From positions 1-8,865 of the forward strand of contig CAMJHJ010000095.1 of NCBI GenBank assembly GCA_946405485.1: a stretch of DNA of 8,865 nucleotides, given 5' to 3'. The notes beneath the pieces are model-generated. The model was not told the origin of the DNA, did not search any database, and worked only from the letters and a program-made list of their open reading frames with translations. A program made the position numbers and the translations under genes. Origin of the DNA: an uncultured Bacteroidales bacterium. Its GTDB lineage: Bacteria > Bacteroidota > Bacteroidia > Bacteroidales > UBA932. Below, one piece after another: positions 1-6,442 of the stretch. The first letter of the stretch is position 1, and the number at the start of each line of letters is the position of its first letter.

Positions 1-641
1 ACCGGAGTCAGGCGCACCGCACGGATCTTCAGCGGGCCGCCCTCACTCTGCAGGCCGATGTGACCCTCCTTGCTGAGGGCTGTACACTGGTTCTGGAGGA
101 CGCCGTTGATATAGGAAGCGATCACTCCGCCCCGCACTTCGATATGGGCCAGATTCCATTCACCCTCAGGCTTTTCGCTGGAGGGTTCCCGCTTGTCGAT
201 CTTGGGGAATTTAGGCAGCACGCCGTCTTCCGGGACCACATATTCCTCAGCCATCGCTCCGCCCAACAGCACATAGGTGCCGGCGTCCCCGGCTTTCAGA
301 TTGCATTCCACACACTGGGGAAAAGGGCAGGACGTTTCTCCGATATGGAGGAAGATGCCGCTGTTACTGCCGGTCCCGACCCAGGCATATTCCACTTCCA
401 GGTCATAATCGGCATAAACCGCATCGGTATACATATAACCGAAAGGAGTACCGGAAATCCGGATCTGGCCTTCATCCACCGAGAAGACTTCCGCCGCCGG
501 GACATCCCCGTCCACGACGAAACTCCAGCCTTCCAGGTCTTTTCCATTGAAAAGGGAAAGCGTATCAGATTTAGGCGCACAGGCGCCGCCGAGCATCCCG
601 GCCACGGCCAGACACATAAAGGGAATTACATGCTTTTTCAT
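1..641 (-). CDS. DUF1080 / 3-keto-disaccharide hydrolase-family lipoprotein, 3' end cut by window edge
   Basis: Translating the minus strand from the ATG at 641-639 gives an open frame of 213 codons that runs off the left edge. Residues 1-20 form a lipoprotein-type signal peptide (KK, a hydrophobic run, then GMLGGAC), with Cys21 the likely lipidated residue. The -3 position is Gly rather than the usual Leu. The mature part matches the PF06439 (DUF1080) family from memory: SLFNGKDLEGW at 29-39, NSGIFLHIGE at 93-102, EWNLAHIEVRGG at 161-172, YINGVLQNQ at 177-185 and GHIGLQSEGGPLKIR at 193-207. Members adopt a jelly-roll, lectin-like fold, and some act on 3-keto-glycosides or bind glycans. In Bacteroidota they are often envelope lipoproteins. 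The domain is essentially complete, so only a few C-terminal residues should be missing. The gene is transcribed away from the rest of the window and has its own -7 box at 676-683. The family call is firm. The substrate and enzymatic activity cannot be read from the sequence. Confidence 0.88.
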   Translation of the reverse strand, partial: MKKHVIPFMCLAVAGMLGGACAPKSDTLSLFNGKDLEGWSFVVDGDVPAAEVFSVDEGQIRISGTPFGYMYTDAVYADYDLEVEYAWVGTGSNSGIFLHIGETSCPFPQCVECNLKAGDAGTYVLLGGAMAEEYVVPEDGVLPKFPKIDKREPSSEKPEGEWNLAHIEVRGGVIASYINGVLQNQCTALSKEGHIGLQSEGGPLKIRAVRLTP

Positions 642-675
642 ATCGAAATCATTAAGAATTACCTACGCGATACAA

Positions 676-683
676 CAAATATA
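676..683 (-). promoter_or_regulatory. Bacteroidota-type -7 promoter box for the DUF1080 lipoprotein gene
   Basis: Read on the minus strand this is TATATTTG, an exact match to the Bacteroidota primary-sigma -7 consensus TAnnTTTG. It lies 34 nt upstream of the ATG at 641, which fits a 5' leader of roughly 25-30 nt. No convincing -33 TTTG is present at the expected spacing; only a T-rich stretch (TTTTCC) lies a few bases too far upstream. Transcription start not determined. Confidence 0.55.
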
Positions 684-715
684 GGGAATTATTTATGTTT
701 TTCGCGGAAAAGTTG

Positions 716-723
716 TATTTTTG
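716..723 (+). promoter_or_regulatory. Bacteroidota-type -7 promoter box for the TPR protein-yebC unit
   Basis: TATTTTTG matches TAnnTTTG exactly. A partial -33-like element (TTTATG, about 692-697) lies at roughly the expected 19-21 bp spacing. The start codon at 764 is 40 nt downstream, implying a 5' leader of about 35 nt. The segment just before the ATG is A-rich (aacaaagaaaagc) with no Shine-Dalgarno sequence, as is usual in this phylum. Confidence 0.6.
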
Positions 724-763
724 CAAGCTATACTGCGGATAATAACAAAGAAAAGCATATTTT

Positions 764-1444
764 ATGGCAACCAAGAAAAACGACAAACAGGCTCTTCAGC
801 AGGAGAGAATCGAAGAGACCGTTTCCAAAACCGAACAGTTCTACAACGAGAACAAGAAAACCATCTGGGGATGCATCCTCGCGGCGGCGGTCATCGCCCT
901 TGGCGTCCTCGCCTACAACCAGTTCTATCTGAAGCCGAAGATGGCGGAAGCCCAGGAGCAGGCCTATCCGGCCGAGGCCGCTTTCCGCGACGGCAACTTC
1001 GACCTTGCCCTCAACGGCGACGGCAACAACTATGGCTTCGCCCAGGTCCTCGACGAGTACGGCAACAAGGCCGGCAAGTCGATGAATCTCTATGCCGGCA
1101 TCTGCGCCCTGCAGCTCCAGGACTATGAGGCCGCCGTGGATTATCTGAAGAAGTACAAAGGCAAGGACCCCATCCTCGCCGCCCGCGCCCAGGCTTGCCT
1201 CGGTGACGCTTATGTCGGTCTCCAGCGCTATGACGAGGCCGTTTCCCAGTTTGAGAAGGCCGCTGCCGTCTCTGACAACCTCTACGCCGCCGGCTACCTC
1301 CTGAAGGCCGCCGTCACCAGCGAAGAGCTGGGCAACAAGGACAAGGCCCTCGCCCTTTACGAGACCATCAAGGACAAGTATCCCCAGTCCATGGAGGCTT
1401 ACGATATCGACAAGTACATCAACCGCATCAAAATCGCCGAATAA
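764..1444 (+). CDS. Membrane-anchored tetratricopeptide repeat protein (YfgM-like architecture)
   Basis: This 226-residue protein has a charged cytoplasmic N-terminus (residues 1-32, rich in Lys, Glu and Gln). One transmembrane helix follows at about 33-51 (TIWGCILAAAVIALGVLAY). The soluble C-terminal part contains about three TPR units: roughly 103-135 (LYAGICALQLQDYEAAVDYL), 140-170 (ARAQACLGDAYVGLQRYDEA) and 175-208 (AGYLLKAAVTSEELGNKDKA). The layout of short positive N-tail, single helix and periplasmic TPRs resembles YfgM, which in enterobacteria is an inner-membrane protein linked to the SecYEG translocon and periplasmic chaperones. That function is not shown for this protein. TPRs mediate protein-protein contacts, so an envelope assembly or scaffolding role is a reasonable inference. 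The ATG at 764 is supported by the upstream promoter box. The stop is 2 nt before yebC, so the two are almost certainly cotranscribed. Confidence 0.85.
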   Translation: MATKKNDKQALQQERIEETVSKTEQFYNENKKTIWGCILAAAVIALGVLAYNQFYLKPKMAEAQEQAYPAEAAFRDGNFDLALNGDGNNYGFAQVLDEYGNKAGKSMNLYAGICALQLQDYEAAVDYLKKYKGKDPILAARAQACLGDAYVGLQRYDEAVSQFEKAAAVSDNLYAAGYLLKAAVTSEELGNKDKALALYETIKDKYPQSMEAYDIDKYINRIKIAE

Positions 1445-1446
1445 GT

Positions 1447-2196
1447 ATGGGAAGAGCGTTTGAGTTCCGCAAGGAAAGGAAAATGAAGAGATGGGGCCAC
1501 ATGGCCCGCGTCTTCACGAAACTCGGAAAGGAAATCACCATCGCCGTCAAGCAGGGCGGTCCGGACGTGACCGGCAACCCCCGCCTGCGCGCCCTTATGG
1601 CCGAGGCCCGTGCCGAATCGATGCCCAAGGAAAACATCGAACGCGCCATCAAGAAAGCGACCGACAAGAACCTCGGCGACTTCAAGGAGATCGTCTACGA
1701 AGGCTACGGCCCTCACGGCATCGCCTACCTCGTTGAGACCGCTACGGACAATAACACCCGCACCGTCGCCAACGTGCGCAGTTACTTCTCCAAGTGCGGC
1801 GGATCCCTGGGCACCAGCGGTTCCGTCAGCTTCATGTTCGACCACAAGTGCGTGTTCCGCATCGCGGAGAAAGAAGGCATGGACCTGGAAGAGCTTGAGC
1901 TCGAGATGATAGACTACGGCGTAGAGGAGCTTTTCGAAGAGACCGAGTACGATGAGGATGACAACGAGAAGAAGAGCATCGTCATCTACGGCGACTACAC
2001 TTCCTATGGCCAGATCCAGAAATTCATCGAAGAGAATGGCTATGAGCTGATCTCCGGCGGCTTCGAGCGTATCCCGAACGTGGACCTCAAGGAGGTCACC
2101 CCCGAGCAGAGAGCGACGCTCGACAAGCTCACCGAGCTCCTGGAGGACGACGAAGACGTCACCCATGTGTACAACACGATGAAGCCGGAAGAGTAG
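1447..2196 (+). CDS. yebC: YebC/PmpR family protein (TACO1 homologue)
   Basis: This 249-residue protein is full length for the family and has the Bacteroidota-type N-terminus MGRAFEFRKERKMKRWGHMA in place of the MAGHSKW start of proteobacterial YebC. Hallmark segments are FTKLGKEITIAVKQGG at 23-38, NPRLRALMAEAR at 44-55, MPKENIERAIKKA at 59-71, YEGYGPHGIAYLVE at 84-97, TDNNTRTVANVRSYF at 100-114 and GSLGTSGSVSFMF at 119-131. A very acidic stretch follows at 149-175. The family was long annotated as a transcriptional regulator. More recent work on bacterial YebC and mitochondrial TACO1 points to a ribosome-associated factor that relieves stalling, notably at proline-rich stretches. Sequence alone does not decide between these roles. 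The start is fixed by the conserved N-terminus. It is the last gene of its unit, followed by a strong terminator. Confidence 0.96.
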   Translation: MGRAFEFRKERKMKRWGHMARVFTKLGKEITIAVKQGGPDVTGNPRLRALMAEARAESMPKENIERAIKKATDKNLGDFKEIVYEGYGPHGIAYLVETATDNNTRTVANVRSYFSKCGGSLGTSGSVSFMFDHKCVFRIAEKEGMDLEELELEMIDYGVEELFEETEYDEDDNEKKSIVIYGDYTSYGQIQKFIEENGYELISGGFERIPNVDLKEVTPEQRATLDKLTELLEDDEDVTHVYNTMKPEE

Positions 2197-2220
2197 TTTA
2201 TTTGCCGGTATCAAACCCAG

Positions 2221-2254
2221 GAACGGACCGTATCAAGCGGTCCGTTCTTTTTTT
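2221..2254 (+). terminator. Intrinsic terminator after yebC
   Basis: A perfect 10-bp GC-rich stem (GAACGGACCG at 2221-2230 paired with CGGTCCGTTC at 2238-2247) encloses a 7-nt loop and is followed by seven T residues (2248-2254). It begins 25 nt after the yebC stop. On the opposite strand there is no T-tract, so it should act only on plus-strand transcription. The T-tract merges into the AT-rich promoter of the next operon. Confidence 0.93.
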
Positions 2255-2267
2255 ATAAATTTATTAG

Positions 2268-2275
2268 TATCTTTG
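2268..2275 (+). promoter_or_regulatory. Bacteroidota-type -7 promoter box for the mmd operon
   Basis: TATCTTTG matches TAnnTTTG exactly and lies 29 nt upstream of the mmdA ATG, giving a leader of roughly 20-25 nt. The -33 region at the usual spacing falls on the T-tract of the preceding terminator. It is T-rich but not a clean TTTG. With a strong terminator directly upstream, this is the natural promoter for mmdADCB and possibly for the genes beyond. Confidence 0.65.
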
Positions 2276-2304
2276 TGAGATTGAAAGCATAATCATCCCA
2301 TCTG

Positions 2305-3867
2305 ATGAGTATACAGAGTCAAAAAATAGCCGACCTCGTCGAACGCCGCTCCTCCGCTACGCTCGGAGGGGGCCAGAAACGGATCGACGCCCAGCATGGG
2401 AAGGGCAAGATGACGGCGCGTGAACGCCTCGCCCTGCTGCTGGACGAGGGCAGTTTCGAGGAATTCGACATGTTCGTACAGCATCGCTGCACGAATTTCG
2501 GCATGGAGAAAGAGCACTTCGACGGAGACGGTGTCGTCACGGGCCGCGGAACGATCGGCGGACGCATCGTTTACGTCTTCGCCCAGGATTTCACCGTCAA
2601 CGGTGGATCCCTGAGCAAGACCATGTCCGAGAAAATCTGCAAGGTGATGGACCTGGCCGTCCAGAACGGCGCCCCGGTCATCGGACTGAACGACAGCGGC
2701 GGCGCGCGCATCCAGGAAGGCATCGACGCCCTCGCCGGCTATGGCGAGATCTTCGAACGCAACATCCTCGCTTCCGGCGTCATCCCGCAGATCAGCGGCA
2801 TCTTCGGCCCCTGCGCCGGCGGAGCCGTATACTCCCCCGCCCTGACTGACTTCACCCTGATGGTCCGCGATACTTCCTATATGTTCCTGACCGGCCCCGG
2901 CGTCGTCCGGCAAGTGACCGGCGAAGAAGTGACGCAGGAGGAATTGGGTGGAGCCGCCGTCCATGCCGCCAAGAGCGGCGTGGCGCATTTCGCCGCCCCG
3001 GACGAGCAGGAAGGGATCGAGATGATCAAGGAATTGCTCTCCTATCTGCCCCAGAACAACCTGGACACCGCCCCTGAGGTTCCGACGCATGATCCGGTCG
3101 GACGCACGGATGTGGAACTAGACTCGATCATCCCCGACCAGCCCAACAAGGCCTACGACATGTACGACGTCGTACGGAGCATTGTCGACGACCACCGTTT
3201 CTTCGAAGTCCACGAGGATTTCGCCAAAAACATCCTCGTCGGATTCGCCCGCATGGGTGGGCAGAGCGTAGGCATCGTCGCCAACCAGCCCCGGGTACTG
3301 GCGGGCGTCCTGGACATCAATGCCTCCCGCAAGGCGGCCCGTTTCGTCCGGTTCTGCGACGCTTTCAACATTCCCCTGGTCACCCTGGTGGATGTCCCCG
3401 GCTTCCTCTGCGGCACGCAGCAGGAATATGGCGGCATCATCACCCACGGCGCCAAATTGCTCTACGCTTATGGAGAAGCGACGGTCCCGAAGGTTACGGT
3501 CACGCTCCGCAAGAGTTACGGCGGCGCCCACATCGTCATGAGCTGCAAGCAGTTGCGGGGTGACATCAATTATGCCTGGCCTTCCGCCAACATCGCCGTC
3601 ATGGGCGCCGAGGGCGCCGTCGACGTGCTGTACGGCAAGGAACTGAAGGCGGAGACGGACCCCGGGCGTCGCGCCGAACTCGCCGAAACCCGGAAAAAAG
3701 AATACAACGACCTTTTCTGCAATCCCTTCCAGGCTGCGCAGAAGGGTTATATCGAAGATATCATCGAGCCGTGCAACACCCGCTTCCGCGTGATCCGGGC
3801 CCTGGATTCCCTGCGGGGAAAACGCCGGGAAGTGCCGGCCAAGAAACACGATAACCTGCCGCTCTGA
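2305..3867 (+). CDS. mmdA: Methylmalonyl-CoA decarboxylase alpha subunit (carboxyltransferase)
   Basis: This cytoplasmic subunit transfers the carboxyl group of (S)-methylmalonyl-CoA to the biotin of MmdC, giving propionyl-CoA. It is 520 residues long, normal for the acyl-CoA carboxyltransferase family, with two crotonase-like domains. The N-terminal domain carries [19 protein letters not shown] (35-53), [13 protein letters not shown] (127-139) and the oxyanion-hole segment [12 protein letters not shown] (168-179). The C-terminal domain carries [15 protein letters not shown] (363-377), [17 protein letters not shown] (381-397) and [13 protein letters not shown] (403-415). Cys369 stands where family members usually have Pro (DVPGFLPG). 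Propionyl-CoA carboxylase beta chains look the same, but the following delta, biotin-carrier and membrane beta genes and the absence of a biotin carboxylase gene point to the sodium-pump decarboxylase. Oxaloacetate decarboxylase is excluded because its alpha subunit has an unrelated TIM-barrel fold. First gene of the operon, and the start agrees with the family N-terminus. Confidence 0.93.
   Translation: MSIQSQKIADLVERRSSATLGGGQKRIDAQHGKGKMTARERLALLLDEGSFEEFDMFVQHRCTNFGMEKEHFDGDGVVTGRGTIGGRIVYVFAQDFTVNGGSLSKTMSEKICKVMDLAVQNGAPVIGLNDSGGARIQEGIDALAGYGEIFERNILASGVIPQISGIFGPCAGGAVYSPALTDFTLMVRDTSYMFLTGPGVVRQVTGEEVTQEELGGAAVHAAKSGVAHFAAPDEQEGIEMIKELLSYLPQNNLDTAPEVPTHDPVGRTDVELDSIIPDQPNKAYDMYDVVRSIVDDHRFFEVHEDFAKNILVGFARMGGQSVGIVANQPRVLAGVLDINASRKAARFVRFCDAFNIPLVTLVDVPGFLCGTQQEYGGIITHGAKLLYAYGEATVPKVTVTLRKSYGGAHIVMSCKQLRGDINYAWPSANIAVMGAEGAVDVLYGKELKAETDPGRRAELAETRKKEYNDLFCNPFQAAQKGYIEDIIEPCNTRFRVIRALDSLRGKRREVPAKKHDNLPL
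2349..2371 (+). other. GC-rich inverted repeat within the 5' coding region of mmdA
   Basis: CTCCTCCG (2349-2356) pairs with CGGAGGGG (2364-2371) across a 7-nt loop, giving an 8-bp stem with one G-U wobble in RNA. It starts 44 nt after the A of the mmdA start codon and encodes part of the variable linker before GGG at residues 21-23. There is no T-tract, so it is not an intrinsic terminator. It could slow early translation or be chance in GC-rich coding sequence. No function is claimed. Confidence 0.35.
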
Positions 3868-3874
3868 TCCGCCT

Positions 3875-4246
3875 ATGTCCCTGTCTGTCATCCTCGTTTC
3901 CGGTGCCGGATCCCTCGCTGAGATGGATCCCCACGGCTGGATCTTGACGCTGATCAGTATCTCCATCGTCTTCCTGTCGCTGCTGGTCCTGTACGTCGTC
4001 TACTCCATCGCGGGCGGCATCGCCAGCGGGCAGTTCAAGGAGCAGATCGAGCAGCGGAAGCTGCGCCGCAGCGTGCGCCGGCATCCCGATCCGGATGAGG
4101 AGACGGCCGCCGCCATCGCGTTTGCGCTCCATCTGCATGGGCAGGAAGGCGTCGCCGAGAAAGAACCCGGATACCTGACGACAGAGTCCCGTCCCGGAAA
4201 CTGGGCGGACAAATCACTCACCCTCCGAAAATACCCTACACGATGA
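3875..4246 (+). CDS. mmdD: Methylmalonyl-CoA decarboxylase delta subunit (OadG family)
   Basis: This 123-residue membrane protein is expected to hold the decarboxylase complex together by bridging the membrane beta subunit and the soluble alpha subunit. A single transmembrane helix lies at about 22-46 (WILTLISISIVFLSLLVLYVVY). A basic stretch follows (61-70, RKLRRSVRRH), fitting a cytoplasmic C-terminal side. The tail has DEETAAAIAFALHLHG (74-89) and ends in WADKSLTLRKYPTR (110-123), a pattern common to longer Bacteroidota OadG-type subunits. It begins 7 nt after mmdA. A second in-frame ATG at Met17 (3923) would still keep the membrane helix, so the start is less certain than for its neighbours. 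Its stop overlaps the mmdC start in an ATGA arrangement, indicating translational coupling. The family call rests on the helix, the tail and the operon position, because OadG proteins are poorly conserved. Confidence 0.82.
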   Translation: MSLSVILVSGAGSLAEMDPHGWILTLISISIVFLSLLVLYVVYSIAGGIASGQFKEQIEQRKLRRSVRRHPDPDEETAAAIAFALHLHGQEGVAEKEPGYLTTESRPGNWADKSLTLRKYPTR

Positions 4247-4656
4247 AAGAATACTCCTTCACCATCAATGGAAAGCCTTACGAGGTTCGGATCGACGCCG
4301 TTCAGGACGGCGAGGCCGAAGTCATCGTGAACGGAACCCGCTACCGGGTGGAAATGCCGGAAACACCCGCCGCCGAACCGGTCCGCAAGAGCCCGGCGGT
4401 CCAGCGTCCCGGCGTACGCCACCGCCCGCTTCCGGTCCGGGGAGGCACGGCCGTCGAATCCCCGATGCCGGGCATCATCCTCGAGGTCTGCGTCCGCGAA
4501 GGAGACAAGGTACGCAGAGGTCAGAAAGTCGCCGTCCTGGAAGCGATGAAAATGGAAAACGACATCCTCGCGGAATGCGACGGCACCGTTACCGGAATCT
4601 ACGTCAACCGGGGTGACACGGTCGCGGACGGCGTAAAAATCCTAACGATCGAGTAG
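4243..4656 (+). CDS. mmdC: Methylmalonyl-CoA decarboxylase gamma subunit, biotin carboxyl carrier protein
   Basis: This 137-residue protein carries biotin, which shuttles the carboxyl group from MmdA to MmdB, where decarboxylation drives Na+ export. The C-terminal biotinyl domain (about 68-137) contains SPMPGIILEVCVREGDKV (73-90) and the biotinylation motif EAMKMEN (100-106), with Lys103 the modified residue. A Pro/Ala/Arg-rich flexible linker (about 41-67) separates it from a small N-terminal domain (MKEYSFTINGKPYEV and onward). Such linkers let the biotin arm swing between active sites. Its length is typical of gamma subunits of this decarboxylase family. The start codon overlaps the mmdD stop by 4 nt (ATGA), and mmdB follows 1 nt after its stop. 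Biotin must be attached by a BirA-type ligase encoded elsewhere. Confidence 0.95.
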   Translation: MKEYSFTINGKPYEVRIDAVQDGEAEVIVNGTRYRVEMPETPAAEPVRKSPAVQRPGVRHRPLPVRGGTAVESPMPGIILEVCVREGDKVRRGQKVAVLEAMKMENDILAECDGTVTGIYVNRGDTVADGVKILTIE

Positions 4657-4657
4657 C

Positions 4658-5803
4658 GTGGAACACATCTTCGAGTCACTTTCCCATTTCTGGCAGTTCA
4701 CGGGCTTTGCCAACCTGACGGTCTCCCACCTGGTGATGATCGCCATCGGCATCCTTTTCGTCGTCCTGGGCATCGTCAAGAAATGGGAGCCCCTGCTGCT
4801 GGTTCCGATCGGATTCGGCATCATCCTTGGCAACATCCCCATGTTCCCGGGCCTCAACATCAGCATCTACGAAGAAGGCTCGGTACTGAACATCCTCTAT
4901 CAGGGTGTCCGGCAAGGCTGGTACCCGCCCTTGATCTTCCTCGGCATCGGCGCGATGACGGATTTCTCTGCGCTGATCTCACAGCCGCGCCTGATCCTGA
5001 TAGGCGCCGCCGCCCAATTCGGCATTTTCGGTGCCTATCTGCTGGCCTTGGCCCTGGGTTTCACGCCCGCAGAGGCCGGCGCCATCGGCATCATCGGCGG
5101 CGCGGACGGACCGACCGCCATCTTCCTGAGTTCGAAACTCGCACCCGGACTGGTGGGTGCCATCGCGGTTTCCGCCTATTCCTACATGGCCCTGGTCCCG
5201 ATCATCCAGCGGCCCATCATGAAACTTCTCACAACTGAGAAGGAACGCAAGATCCGGATGAAGAAGCCGCGTCCGGTCAGCCGCCGGGAGAAGATCATCT
5301 TCCCGATCGTGGCTTTCATCTGCACGGCTTTCATCGTGCCTTCCGCCCTGCCCCTGCTGGGTATGCTCTTCTTCGGCAACCTGCTGAAGGAGTCCGGCGT
5401 CACGAACCGGCTGGCGGAGACGGCGCGCGGCCCGCTCATCAATACCGTCACGATCCTGATCGGTCTCACCGTGGGCGCTTCCACCCAGGCCGACGTCTTC
5501 ATCAGCACGACCTCGCTGAAAATCTTCGCGCTGGGACTGGTCTCCTTCATCATCGCCACCATCGCGGGCGTGCTGTTCGTCAAACTGATGAACCTGTTTA
5601 TCCGCAAGCCTGAGAATAAGATCAACCCCCTGATCGGCAATGCCGGCGTCTCCGCCGTACCCGACAGCGCGCGGGTGTCGGAGATGGCCGGGCTCGAAGC
5701 CGACCCGGACAACCACTTGCTGATGAATGCGATGGCCCCCAACGTGGCGGGCGTCATCGGTTCGGCGGTCGCAGCGGGCATCCTGCTGGGATTCCTTGGG
5801 TAA
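4658..5803 (+). CDS. mmdB: Methylmalonyl-CoA decarboxylase beta subunit, Na+-pumping membrane protein (OadB/MmdB family)
   Basis: This 381-residue polytopic inner-membrane subunit decarboxylates carboxybiotin and exports Na+. Many hydrophobic segments are evident, for example about 23-41, 46-61, 112-133, 163-182, 213-231, 257-277, 284-311 and 362-380. Ion-pathway motifs are present: GGADGPTAIF at 147-156 (Asp150), AYSYMALVPIIQ at 173-184 (Tyr176) and NPLIGNAGVSAVP at 323-335 (Asn323, Gly327, Ser332). By recalled spacing these correspond to Klebsiella OadB Asp203, Tyr229, Asn373, Gly377 and Ser382. The protein is shorter than Klebsiella OadB and close to known MmdB lengths. Translation starts at GTG, because the family N-terminus (FWQFTGFANLTVSHLVMIAIG) lies before the first in-frame ATG. 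The start is 1 nt after the mmdC stop, so expression should depend on translational coupling. It is the last mmd gene, with no terminator after it. Confidence 0.95.
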   Translation: MEHIFESLSHFWQFTGFANLTVSHLVMIAIGILFVVLGIVKKWEPLLLVPIGFGIILGNIPMFPGLNISIYEEGSVLNILYQGVRQGWYPPLIFLGIGAMTDFSALISQPRLILIGAAAQFGIFGAYLLALALGFTPAEAGAIGIIGGADGPTAIFLSSKLAPGLVGAIAVSAYSYMALVPIIQRPIMKLLTTEKERKIRMKKPRPVSRREKIIFPIVAFICTAFIVPSALPLLGMLFFGNLLKESGVTNRLAETARGPLINTVTILIGLTVGASTQADVFISTTSLKIFALGLVSFIIATIAGVLFVKLMNLFIRKPENKINPLIGNAGVSAVPDSARVSEMAGLEADPDNHLLMNAMAPNVAGVIGSAVAAGILLGFLG

Positions 5804-5833
5804 GAAATTGATAATTATGTTATTATAAACGAT

Positions 5834-6442
5834 ATGCAGAACAAATTGCAAGAATTGACCGACAAACTTTACGAAGAAGGACTGTCGAAAGGAAAAGAAG
5901 AGGGCGCCAGGATCCTGGAGGAAGCCCGACAGGAGGCAGGACGCATCCTGGATGAGGCCCGGGAGCAGGCGGATGCGATTAAGGAAAAAGCCACCCGCGA
6001 GGCCGCCGAGATGAAATCCAAGGTAGAGAGTGACCTGAAGATGGCCTCCGCCCAGACCCTGCAGGCAACACGGCAGGACGTCGAGAGCCTGGTCATCGCC
6101 AAGGTTTCCGACGCCAAGGTGGACGAAGCGCTCACCAATCCGGATTTCCTCAAGGAAGTCATCCTAGCCGTCGCCCGGCGTTTCAGCACCCAGGAGACCG
6201 CCGACCTCAGCCTGATCCTCCCCGAATCCCTTCAGGCACAACTCGAGCCTTTTGTCAAGGGAGAGCTGGGCAAGGCCCTGGGCAAGGAAGTCAGCGCCGC
6301 GTTCACAAAGAAAGTGGCCGGTGGTTTCCGCATCGGGCCCAAAGACGGCAGCTACTTCATCAGCCTGACGGACGATAGTTTCAAAAAACTCATCGGTGAG
6401 TATCTCAGGCCTGTCACCCGGAAATTCTTGTTCGGAGAATAA
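5834..6442 (+). CDS. atpE: V-type ATP synthase subunit E (peripheral stalk)
   Basis: This 202-residue protein fits subunit E of V/A-type ATPases, a peripheral-stalk component that stops the catalytic head from rotating with the rotor. The N-terminal half (about 1-85) is a long, charged, Ala-rich helix with an 11-residue periodicity, expected to form a right-handed coiled coil. The C-terminal globular domain (about 95-202) includes NPDFLKEVILAVARRF (102-117), LSLILPESL (125-133) and GGFRIGPKDGSYFISLTDDSF (163-183, given as a region), typical of bacterial subunit E. No separate subunit G/H gene is visible beside it. The gene starts 30 nt after mmdB in an AT-rich gap without a terminator or a clear -7 box. 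It overlaps the next gene by 1 nt (TAATG). This subunit is not the F-type c subunit that also uses the symbol atpE. Confidence 0.87.
   Translation: MQNKLQELTDKLYEEGLSKGKEEGARILEEARQEAGRILDEAREQADAIKEKATREAAEMKSKVESDLKMASAQTLQATRQDVESLVIAKVSDAKVDEALTNPDFLKEVILAVARRFSTQETADLSLILPESLQAQLEPFVKGELGKALGKEVSAAFTKKVAGGFRIGPKDGSYFISLTDDSFKKLIGEYLRPVTRKFLFGE
5906..6037 (+). repeat. Four consecutive 11-residue (33-nt) units in the subunit E coiled coil
   Basis: Residues 25-68 align as four hendecads: ARILEEARQEA, GRILDEAREQA, DAIKEKATREA and AEMKSKVESDL. The first two are near-identical in protein and clearly similar in DNA (5906-5938 versus 5939-5971), suggesting internal duplication. Eleven-residue periodicity is the signature of right-handed coiled coils, as found in rotary ATPase peripheral stalks. 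The repeat belongs to the gene and is not a mobile or regulatory element. Confidence 0.75.

Noticed and set aside
60..932. 290-codon plus-strand frame across the left region
   Set aside because: It runs antisense through the DUF1080 lipoprotein gene, across the promoter gap and into the TPR gene in the wrong frame. The minus-strand translation has a signal peptide and family motifs, so this frame is not coding.
1399..2214. Long minus-strand frame opposite yebC (271 codons)
   Set aside because: It covers the conserved yebC reading frame antisense, shows no family motif, and would start and end across a terminator and a neighbouring gene.
2293..3966. Two long minus-strand frames opposite mmdA (2293-3090 and 3118-3966)
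   Set aside because: Both are shadows of mmdA, lack motifs and have no promoter-like signal.
2305..5803. Oxaloacetate or glutaconyl-CoA decarboxylase, or an ordinary propionyl-CoA carboxylase
   Set aside because: The alpha subunit is an acyl-CoA carboxyltransferase, not a TIM-barrel OadA. Its length and motifs fit MmdA/PccB better than glutaconyl-CoA GcdA. The Na+-pump beta and delta subunits, with no biotin carboxylase gene, argue against a carboxylase.
5804..5833. Possible promoter or terminator in the mmdB-atpE gap
   Set aside because: The gap is AT-rich but has no TAnnTTTG match and no stem-loop with a T-tract. A weak promoter cannot be excluded, but nothing supports annotating one.
4979..5851. 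290-codon minus-strand frame opposite mmdB
   Set aside because: It is antisense to the conserved membrane pump and gives a low-complexity product rich in Asp, Arg, Gly and His. No domain is recognised.
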